A stretch of 5,471 bases of DNA from Alphaproteobacteria bacterium (lineage in GTDB: Bacteria > Pseudomonadota > Alphaproteobacteria > Rhodobacterales > Rhodobacteraceae): NCBI GenBank assembly GCA_030424705.1, contig JAUHWJ010000176.1, forward strand, positions 1 to 5,471. Reading direction: 5' to 3'. Below are positions 1-4,572 of the stretch, one piece after another. The notes under the pieces were generated by a model. That model made no database searches and had not been told where the DNA came from. It worked only from the letters and a program-made list of their open reading frames with translations. The position numbers and the translations under genes are program-made. Position 1 is the stretch's first letter, and every line of letters starts with the position of its first letter.

Positions 1-558
1 CGCGCCCGCCCGGGGCGCATCCGCCGCCCGCCCGGCCGCCGCCGGCCGCGCCTCCCCCGCCTCCGCGAGATGCGCCGCAAGGCGCAGCGCCTCCTGCCGG
101 TAGGCGGTCATCAGCCGCCGCCCGCCGGTTCCGCCCGCGTTCGGGTCCCCCTCCCGCCGCCGGAATTCCCGCAGTATCGCGCCGCGCGCCCGCGCGTTCC
201 GCCGCGGCGGCGGAGCGCCGGGGTCGAGCGCGGCCTCCACACGCCCGGCGGCGTCCACGAGCAACAGCCCCAGCCCGAGCCGCCGGCAGAGCGCCAGCGC
301 GTCCCGCCGCCGCCGCCCCGCCAGCGCCGCGGCCGGAACGGCGAGCGCCACCCGCTCGAAGGCGAGCTGCCGCGCCACGCCCTGCATCACGAGCGCGAGC
401 GTGAAGCCGCGCTTCAGCTCCACCGCCAGCGGCTCCTCGCCTTCCCGCACCGCCAGCAGGTCGCAGGGGCCGACCTCGCCCTTCGCCTCAAAGCCTTGTG
501 AAGCGAGAAACGCCTTCACCGGGGCGTAGAGGCTGGTCTCCGGCGGTTTCGCGGTCAT
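1..558 (-). CDS. DUF2161-family putative PD-(D/E)XK nuclease (3' end outside window)
   Basis: The reading frame is open from an ATG at 558 to the left edge, giving 186 residues without a stop, so the C-terminus is missing. The opening (MTAKPPETSLYAPVKAFL, then GFEAKGEVGPCDLLAV and AVELKRGF) matches DUF2161 proteins, which are predicted members of the PD-(D/E)XK nuclease fold. The likely catalytic residues are Glu28, Asp33 and the ELK motif (Glu47, Lys49), followed by Gln59 in VMQGVARQ. Further family landmarks are CRRLGLGLLLVD (91-102), LREFRRREGDPNAGG (129-143) and LMTAYRQEALR (149-159). Family members are roughly 220-240 residues, so about 40-50 residues should lie beyond the edge. No substrate is established for the family, and nuclease activity is inferred from the fold. 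It is transcribed divergently from the esterase gene, 47 bp apart. No good ribosome binding site precedes the ATG. Confidence 0.86.
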   Translation of the reverse strand, partial: MTAKPPETSLYAPVKAFLASQGFEAKGEVGPCDLLAVREGEEPLAVELKRGFTLALVMQGVARQLAFERVALAVPAAALAGRRRRDALALCRRLGLGLLLVDAAGRVEAALDPGAPPPRRNARARGAILREFRRREGDPNAGGTGGRRLMTAYRQEALRLAAHLAEAGEARPAAAGRAADAPRAGA

Positions 559-605
559 CTTGCCGGTATAGGGGCGCGGGGCCCCGGCGGGAAAGGGGGC
601 CGGCG
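559..605. promoter_or_regulatory. Divergent intergenic region with a shared TATA element
   Basis: These 47 bp must hold start signals for both divergent genes unless a promoter lies inside a coding region. The only AT-containing element is GGTATAGG at 565-572. Read on the minus strand it gives TATACC, six bases before the DUF2161 ATG, which would place transcription start at or next to that ATG and make the mRNA leaderless. Read on the plus strand it gives TATAGG, about 33 bases before the esterase ATG. No convincing -35 hexamer is visible on either strand. AAAGGGGG at 592-599, six bases before the ATG at 606, is a plausible ribosome binding site and supports that start. Confidence 0.3.
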
Positions 606-1421
606 ATGCGGCGATGGATCATGGCGGCGCTCGCGCTCATCGCGCCTGCGGCGGCGGCGGAGACGCCCTGCCCCGTCGAGGCGCCCTGCGCGGCGGGCGG
701 CGGCGAATACGCACTGGTCCTGCCCGAAGGATGGGACGGCGCGGCCCCCCTCCCCGCCCTCGTCTTTCTCCACGGGCACAATTCCGACATGGGCTCGACC
801 CTGCGCATGGCCTCGCTCCGTTCGGCTTTCGTCGATCAGGGCTGGCTCCTGATCGCCCCGCGCGGAGCACGCCAGCAGGAGGGCGCGCCGCGGCGCTGGG
901 CCGGTGTGCAGGACCCGGGCTGGCGGGACGACCGGGCGTTTCTTCTCGCCGTGATCGAGGATGCGGCCCGCCGCGTTCCGCTCGCGGGCAAGCCCGTCAT
1001 CGGCGGCTTCTCCGCCGGCGGCTCGATGGCCTGGATGATGAGCTGCCTGGAGGGCGCGCGGTTCTCCGCCGTGATCTCCGTCGCCGGCGCGCTCCGCCAG
1101 CCTAACCCCTCGCCCTGCCCCGCAATGGCGCCCCGCGCCTTCCACCTCCACGGCTTCACCGATGCGCAGGTCCCGCTCGAGGGGCGCGCGATCCGCGACT
1201 GGCGGCAGGGGAGCGTGGCGAAGACGCTGGCCAAGTTCCGCCGCGCCAATCGCTGCCGCGACTGGCCGGAGGCGATCTCCGCCGAGCCCGGCGAATGGCG
1301 GAGCCGGGCCTGGACCGGCTGTGAGACGGGCGGCGACCTCCTCTATCTCGAACATGACGGCGGCCACGGCCTGCCCCCCGGCTGGGCCGAAGCGGCGGCG
1401 CGCTGGCTCGCGAAGGAATGA
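606..1421 (+). CDS. Secreted alpha/beta hydrolase, PHB depolymerase/LpqC-like esterase
   Basis: This 271-residue protein is predicted to hydrolyse ester bonds outside the cytoplasm. Residues 1-18 form a signal peptide (two arginines, a hydrophobic core, a run of alanines before Glu19). The hydrolase fold shows an oxyanion segment at FLHGHNSD (54-61), the nucleophile elbow GFSAGG with Ser136, the acid in HGFTDAQVP with Asp186, and the catalytic histidine in DGGHG with His254. GxSxGG and HGxxDxxVP are typical of the polyhydroxybutyrate depolymerase, feruloyl esterase and LpqC group. Six cysteines remain in the mature protein (22, 28, 147, 171, 217, 239), which suits disulfide bonding in the periplasm. 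I chose the ATG at 606 because it has a ribosome binding site and starts the signal peptide; the frame opens further upstream at 498, but that extension overlaps the divergent gene. The substrate cannot be read from sequence. The lack of a substrate-binding domain argues against an extracellular polymer depolymerase. Confidence 0.88.
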   Translation: MRRWIMAALALIAPAAAAETPCPVEAPCAAGGGEYALVLPEGWDGAAPLPALVFLHGHNSDMGSTLRMASLRSAFVDQGWLLIAPRGARQQEGAPRRWAGVQDPGWRDDRAFLLAVIEDAARRVPLAGKPVIGGFSAGGSMAWMMSCLEGARFSAVISVAGALRQPNPSPCPAMAPRAFHLHGFTDAQVPLEGRAIRDWRQGSVAKTLAKFRRANRCRDWPEAISAEPGEWRSRAWTGCETGGDLLYLEHDGGHGLPPGWAEAAARWLAKE

Positions 1422-1454
1422 CCGGCGCCGCCTATCGGCGACAGGAGTTTCCTC

Positions 1455-1505
1455 TCGCCGCCGCGGGGCGCAGCGCCTAGACTTCGCCGCGAAGAAGCGG
1501 AGGAG
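1455..1505 (+). promoter_or_regulatory. Possible promoter and ribosome binding site for the aminotransferase gene
   Basis: TAGACT at 1478-1483 resembles a -10 hexamer (4 of 6 to TATAAT). A weak -35 candidate, TCGCCG at 1455-1460, lies 17 bases upstream (3 of 6 to TTGACA). Transcription would start near 1490 and give a leader of about 22 bases. The ribosome binding site GGAGGAG at 1499-1505 is strong, with six bases to the ATG at 1512, and is the reliable part of this call. The gene could instead be read through from the esterase, which ends 90 bp upstream. Confidence 0.3.
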
Positions 1506-1511
1506 ACGGGA

Positions 1512-2639
1512 ATGAACGCGCTGCTGCCCGATGTGGACCCTGACGGCCTGCTCGAATACTCGGTCGTCTTCACCGACCGTTCGCTCAACCACATGAGCAA
1601 GGCTTTCCAGCAGGTGATGCGGGACATTTCGGAGACGCTGAAGGGCGTCTACGCCGCCGACCATGTCGCGCTCGTCCCCGGCGGCGGCACCTACGCCATG
1701 GAGGCCGTCGCCCGCATGTTCGCGGGGGGCGAGCGGGCGCTGGTGATCCGCAACGGCTGGTTCTCCTATCGCTGGACGCAGATATTCGAGGCCGGCGCGA
1801 TCCCCGAAAGCCATGACGTGATGAAGGCCCGCCGCACCGGCAACGCGCCCGACGCCCCCTTCGCCCCCGCGCCGGTGGACGAGGTGGTGGCGAAGATCAG
1901 GGAGACGCGCCCCGCCGCCGTCTTCGCCCCCCATGTCGAAACCTCCGCCGGCATGATCCTGCCCGACGACTACATCGCCGAGGTCGCCGCCGCCGCGCAT
2001 GAGGCGGGCGGGCTCTTCATTCTGGACTGCATCGCCTCCGGCTGCCTCTGGGTGGACATGAAGGCGCTCGGCGTCGACGTGCTGATCTCCGCCCCGCAGA
2101 AGGGCTGGAGCGCCTCCCCCTCCGCCGGGCTCGTGATAATGTCCGCCCGCGCGCGGGAGGTCATGGAGGGGCGGAAGAGCTCCTCCTTCGCGGTCGATCT
2201 CAAGACCTGGACGAAGATCATGGAGGCCTACGAGGCCGGCGGCCACGCCTATCACGCGACGATGCCGACGGATGCGCTCCGCGGCTTCCGCGACGCGATG
2301 AAGGAGGCGGAGGCGGACGGGTTCGACCGGCTGAAGGCCGCGCAACAGGAACTCGGCCGCCGCGCGCGGGAGGCTTTCGCCGCCCGCGGCCTCCGCTCCG
2401 TCGCGGCGGAGGGCTTCGCCGCGCCCGGCGTCGTCGTCGCCTATACGGCGGACCCGGAGATCAAGTCCGGCGCGAAATTCGCCCGCGCCGGCGTTCAGGT
2501 CGCCGCCGGGGTGCCGCTCCAGGTGGACGAGGGGCCGGATTATTCGAGCTTCCGGATGGGCCTCTTCGGCCTCGACAAGCTCAGAGATGTTGACGGCGCG
2601 GTGGCCCGGCTCGAAGCGGCGCTGGACGCGGCGCTCTGA
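1512..2639 (+). CDS. Class V PLP-dependent aminotransferase, alanine/serine-glyoxylate type
   Basis: This complete 375-residue protein is a cytoplasmic fold-type I pyridoxal-phosphate enzyme, predicted to move an amino group between an amino acid and a 2-oxo acid such as glyoxylate or pyruvate. The phosphate-binding glycine turn is VPGGGTYAME (55-64). HVETSAG (141-147) matches the HxETSTG-like strand of alanine-glyoxylate aminotransferases. Asp172 in LDCIASG should pair with the pyridine nitrogen, and Lys197 in SAPQKGWS is the Schiff-base lysine. Arg348 in FRMGLFG corresponds to the substrate-carboxylate arginine of the RIGxMG motif. Length is normal for the family (360-400). The start has a strong ribosome binding site. 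All key residues are present, so it should be active, but the true substrates are not determined. Cysteine desulfurase and phosphoserine aminotransferase are less likely because the surrounding motifs fit the glyoxylate-aminotransferase branch better. It is convergent with RTX-B, leaving 11 to 12 bases between the two stops. Confidence 0.92.
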   Translation: MNALLPDVDPDGLLEYSVVFTDRSLNHMSKAFQQVMRDISETLKGVYAADHVALVPGGGTYAMEAVARMFAGGERALVIRNGWFSYRWTQIFEAGAIPESHDVMKARRTGNAPDAPFAPAPVDEVVAKIRETRPAAVFAPHVETSAGMILPDDYIAEVAAAAHEAGGLFILDCIASGCLWVDMKALGVDVLISAPQKGWSASPSAGLVIMSARAREVMEGRKSSSFAVDLKTWTKIMEAYEAGGHAYHATMPTDALRGFRDAMKEAEADGFDRLKAAQQELGRRAREAFAARGLRSVAAEGFAAPGVVVAYTADPEIKSGAKFARAGVQVAAGVPLQVDEGPDYSSFRMGLFGLDKLRDVDGAVARLEAALDAAL

Positions 2640-2656
2640 GCCGGGCGGCGCTCAGA
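2635..2656. terminator. Candidate bidirectional hairpin spanning both convergent stop codons
   Basis: TCTGAGC at 2635-2641 and GCTCAGA at 2650-2656 form a perfect 7-bp inverted repeat around an 8-base loop. It contains the stop codon of the aminotransferase (2637-2639) and that of RTX-B (2652-2654). A symmetric hairpin between convergent genes could end transcription from both sides. There is no T-tract on either strand, so intrinsic termination is uncertain; the symmetry may partly arise from two TGA stops in similar contexts. Confidence 0.42.
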
Positions 2657-2667
2657 AGAGGAAATCC
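2646..2667. repeat. 22-bp direct repeat, copy 1, at the 3' end of RTX-B
   Basis: This 22-base stretch is identical to 3557-3578. It covers the last five codons of RTX-B (DFLF and stop) and continues six bases past the stop, so the identity is not explained by protein conservation alone. It is most simply a remnant of the tandem duplication that made the RTX pair. Confidence 0.75.
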
Positions 2668-3491
2668 GCCGCGCTGAAATCGCCCTCCGCCGCGTTCTCG
2701 ACGCGGATGAGGGTGTCGCCGAAGGCGATGGTCACGTCCGCGCCGTCCTGCCCGACGGTGAGGCCGTCGAAGCCACCGGGGCCGCGGATCTCGATCAGGT
2801 CCGCCCCGTCGCGAAAATCGCGGATCGTGTCGTTCCCGTCGCGCCGGCCGAACACGAACACGTCGCGCCCCCCGCCGCCGGAGAGCAGGTCGTCGCCCTT
2901 CCCGCCCAGGAGCCGGTCGGCCCCGGCGCCGCCGCTGAGGGCGTCCGCCCCGGCGCCGCCGATCAGTTCGTCCCTCCCCGCCCCGCCAAGCAGTCTGTCT
3001 CCGCCAGCGCCGCCGAGAAGTCGGTCATTCCCCGCTTCGCCCCGCAACCGGTCCGCCCCGGCCCCGCCGAGGATCGTGTCGCTCCCGAGGCCGCCGAAAA
3101 GCGAATCGTCCCCTCCACGCCCGACCATGCGGTCCGCGCCGGCGAAGCCCATGCCCTGGTCGCTTTCGCGCGACAGGAGGATCGTGTCGTCGCCCGCAAG
3201 CGCGAAGGCCTCGAACACCCCCTCCTCGTCGGCGAGCAGATCGCTGATCGAAGGGGCGCTCCGCCCGATCCCGGTGAATTCGAGCGCGAGCCGGCCCCCG
3301 GCGGAGAAGCGGAGCGCCTCCAGCCTGCCGCCGAATTCCGCTCCGGGGCCGAGCGTGAAGGCCCCGAGAAACTCGAACAGGAAGTCGCCGTCGGCGATGC
3401 TGATCCGGCTCTCGCTGCGGGACAGCGAAGGCTCCCCGTCGCCCTCTTCGAAGGCGCTGACATCATTGGTGAAAATCCGGAGAATGGCCAA
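2652..3491 (-). CDS. RTX calcium-binding protein, short form (RTX-B)
   Basis: This 279-residue protein is a predicted type I-secreted beta-roll protein. Residues 1-115 form a beta-rich region of unknown function. Residues 116-214 are eleven perfectly phased nine-residue RTX units (such as GEAGNDRLLG, GKGDDLLSG), each keeping the calcium-binding Asp. Residues 215-279 begin just after DVFVF, include DGADVTIAFG and end in DFLF, typical of C-terminal type I secretion signals. There is no Sec signal peptide and no catalytic motif. The start is a TTG at 3491, preceded by GAGG five bases away; no in-frame ATG exists between it and the upstream stop at 3546-3548, and it aligns with residue 1 of RTX-A. 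The residue before the conserved Asp is Asp or Asn in only 3 of 11 units, against 10 of 13 in RTX-A, suggesting altered calcium binding. It lies 71 bp downstream of RTX-A and is probably co-transcribed with it. Function unknown. Confidence 0.9.
   Translation of the reverse strand: MAILRIFTNDVSAFEEGDGEPSLSRSESRISIADGDFLFEFLGAFTLGPGAEFGGRLEALRFSAGGRLALEFTGIGRSAPSISDLLADEEGVFEAFALAGDDTILLSRESDQGMGFAGADRMVGRGGDDSLFGGLGSDTILGGAGADRLRGEAGNDRLLGGAGGDRLLGGAGRDELIGGAGADALSGGAGADRLLGGKGDDLLSGGGGRDVFVFGRRDGNDTIRDFRDGADLIEIRGPGGFDGLTVGQDGADVTIAFGDTLIRVENAAEGDFSAADFLF
2850..3146 (-). repeat. RTX nonapeptide repeat array of RTX-B, 11 units of 27 bp
   Basis: These 297 bp encode residues 116-214 as eleven consecutive nine-residue units with consensus GAGxDRLLG and no phase break. 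The first unit is FAGADRMVG and the last, GGGRDVFVF, leads into the C-terminal region. At the DNA level the units are degenerate 27-bp repeats rich in GCC/CCG, giving long false open frames on the opposite strand. Confidence 0.9.
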
Positions 3492-3556
3492 GGTCGCCTC
3501 GTCGTCGCTGCTGACGCGGCTCCATGCGCGCGGCGCTGCGGCGCGTCAAGGCGGCC

Positions 3557-3578
3557 CGGCGCTCAGAAGAGGAAATCC
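3557..3578. repeat. 22-bp direct repeat, copy 2, at the 3' end of RTX-A
   Basis: This stretch is identical to 2646-2667, 911 bp away, in the same orientation. It covers the DFLF-stop codons of RTX-A and six bases beyond. A second long identity, 26 bases encoding GADVTIAFG, links 2719-2744 with 3630-3655, confirming that the C-terminal coding regions are homologous in DNA as well as protein. Confidence 0.75.
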
Positions 3579-4456
3579 TCCGCGGTGAAGTCGCCCTCGT
3601 TCGCATCCGCCACGCGGATGATCGTGCTTCCGAAGGCGATGGTCACGTCCGCGCCATCCTGCTCGATGGTCAGGCCGCCGAAGCCGCCGACGCCGGAAAG
3701 CTCGATCCGGTCGGTTCCATCCTCATAACGGCGAATGAGGTTCTCCCCGTCATTCGCGTCGAAGACGAAGACATCAGCGCCCCGCCCGCCGATCAGCGTG
3801 TCGTTTCCCGCCCCGGCGATCAGCCGGTCGTTCCCGCCGCCGCCCTTCAGGTTGTCATCGCCGCCGCCGCCGCTCAGCGTGTCGTTTCCGGCGCCGCCGC
3901 GGAGCCGGTCGCCGCCGCCATTGCCGAGCAAACGGTCATCGCCGCCGCCGCCGATCACGAGGTCGTCGCCGCCGCCGCCGCGGGCGAGATCGTCCCCCGC
4001 CTGTCCGCGGAGCCGGTCAGCCCCGGCATTGCCGATCACCGTGTCGTCCCCCGCCCCGCCGTCGAGGCTGTCGTCGCCCCGGCGTCCGCGCATGTTGTCG
4101 TCCCCGGCGAAGCCGCCGATATCGTCGTCGCCCTGCGAAAGGATGATCCGGTCGTTTCCGGAGAGGATGAAGGCGGAGAACGCGCCGTCCGCGCCGTTAA
4201 CGAGAAGTTGCTCGAACCGGCCCGCATCCCGGTTCACATTCGTCACGTCGAGTTCCACCGCGCCGCCGATGGAGACCCGGAAGCCGCTCACCGTGCCGCC
4301 GATATCGTCGCCGGAGAAGGTGAAGCTCCCGAAATACTCCTCGGTGCGGTTCCCCTGCCGGAGCACGATCCGGCTCGAGGACCCATCCGGGTCCACATCC
4401 CCGGCAAGGAAAGGCTCGTCGATGATCGACGCCGAATTGACCCGCACAACCGCCAT
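3563..4456 (-). CDS. RTX calcium-binding protein, long form (RTX-A)
   Basis: This 297-residue protein has the same plan as RTX-B. Residues 1-115 are a beta-rich N-terminal region with YFGSFTFSGDDIGG (41-54) and GAFSAFILSGNDRIILS (91-107). Residues 116-232 are thirteen phased RTX units (GAGDDTVIG, GGGDDRLLG, GAGNDTLIG). Residues 233-297 are the C-terminal region with DGTDRIEL, DGADVTIAFG and a terminal DFLF, a likely type I secretion signal. Units of the form GGxGxDxUx fold into a calcium-loaded beta-roll after export. No protease, lipase, haemolysin or adhesin domain is visible. I chose the ATG at 4456 because it aligns with the start of RTX-B and has GGGA six bases upstream; the frame is open to an ATG at 4525, but that adds 23 unconserved residues. 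The gene lies 116 bp downstream of the M3 peptidase on the same strand, with a hairpin between them, so it may have its own promoter. No type I transporter genes are in view. Function unknown. Confidence 0.9.
   Translation of the reverse strand: MAVVRVNSASIIDEPFLAGDVDPDGSSSRIVLRQGNRTEEYFGSFTFSGDDIGGTVSGFRVSIGGAVELDVTNVNRDAGRFEQLLVNGADGAFSAFILSGNDRIILSQGDDDIGGFAGDDNMRGRRGDDSLDGGAGDDTVIGNAGADRLRGQAGDDLARGGGGDDLVIGGGGDDRLLGNGGGDRLRGGAGNDTLSGGGGDDNLKGGGGNDRLIAGAGNDTLIGGRGADVFVFDANDGENLIRRYEDGTDRIELSGVGGFGGLTIEQDGADVTIAFGSTIIRVADANEGDFTAEDFLF
3761..4111 (-). repeat. RTX nonapeptide repeat array of RTX-A, 13 units of 27 bp
   Basis: These 351 bp encode residues 116-232 as thirteen unbroken nine-residue units, from FAGDDNMRG to GRGADVFVF. 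All thirteen keep the Asp at unit position 5, and ten have Asp or Asn before it, as in strong calcium-binding consensus units. The array starts at the same residue number as in RTX-B and is longer by exactly two units. Confidence 0.92.
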
Positions 4457-4498
4457 AGCTTGTCCCGCTCCACATCGCGCCACAACATGTAGCGGAGG

Positions 4499-4537
4499 GG
4501 TATGACGCGAATGCGGTGCCGACAAGCAGAAATTTCT
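4499..4537 (-). promoter_or_regulatory. Possible promoter and palindromic operator for RTX-A
   Basis: In the 116-bp gap between the M3 gene and RTX-A, the minus strand reads TTGTCG (4520-4525) as a -35 candidate and CATACC (4499-4504) as a weak -10, with a short 15-base spacer. Just upstream lies AGAAATTTCT (4528-4537), a perfect 10-bp palindrome and one of the few AT-rich spots in the window. It could be an UP-like element or a repressor site. All parts are weak on their own; position is the main argument. Confidence 0.22.
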
Positions 4538-4540
4538 TGC

Positions 4541-4555
4541 CCGGGCGGCGCCCGG
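4541..4555 (-). terminator. Candidate hairpin terminator downstream of the M3 peptidase gene
   Basis: CCGGGC and GCCCGG form a 6-bp all-GC stem around a 3-base loop, 17 bases past the M3 stop codon. On the minus strand the stem is followed by GCAAGAAATTTCTGCTT, which has scattered Ts but no uninterrupted U-run. It is a reasonable but imperfect intrinsic terminator that would partly separate the M3 gene from the RTX pair. Confidence 0.4.
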
Positions 4556-4572
4556 CTTCAGTCAAGCCAGAC

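Noticed and set aside
70..501. Plus-strand open frame of 143 codons antisense to the DUF2161 gene
   Set aside because: It encodes an Arg/Pro-rich sequence with no family resemblance, while the opposite strand gives clear DUF2161 motifs.
498..605. 36-residue N-terminal extension of the esterase from an ATG at 498
   Set aside because: It overlaps the 5' end of the divergent DUF2161 gene, is Arg/Pro/Ser-rich, and would bury the signal peptide that starts at 606.
1426..1440. Small hairpin CGCCG/CGGCG just after the esterase stop
   Set aside because: A 5-bp GC stem is expected by chance at this composition, and no T-tract follows. It is too weak to call a terminator.
555..2345. Minus-strand open frame of 596 codons antisense to the esterase and aminotransferase
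   Set aside because: Its protein is a low-complexity run rich in Arg, Gly and His with no domain. It overlaps two well-supported genes and is explained by the GC-rich codon bias, which removes stops from the opposite strand.
2587..3588. Plus-strand open frame of 333 codons antisense to RTX-B
   Set aside because: The product is Pro/Ser/Arg repeats mirroring the RTX units on the other strand; the minus-strand frame has clear RTX motifs.
3761..4111. Runs of CCG/GCC trinucleotides resembling a microsatellite or CRISPR-like array
   Set aside because: The 27-base period and unbroken reading frame show these are codons of RTX nonapeptides; there are no unique spacers between identical repeats.
3524..4505. 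Plus-strand open frames of 322 and 256 codons antisense to RTX-A
   Set aside because: They are Ala/Val or Pro/Ser-rich images of the RTX array in other frames, without recognisable domains or good start signals.
4457..4525. 23-residue N-terminal extension of RTX-A from an ATG at 4525
   Set aside because: It has no counterpart in RTX-B and covers the likely promoter region; the ATG at 4456 aligns with the RTX-B start.
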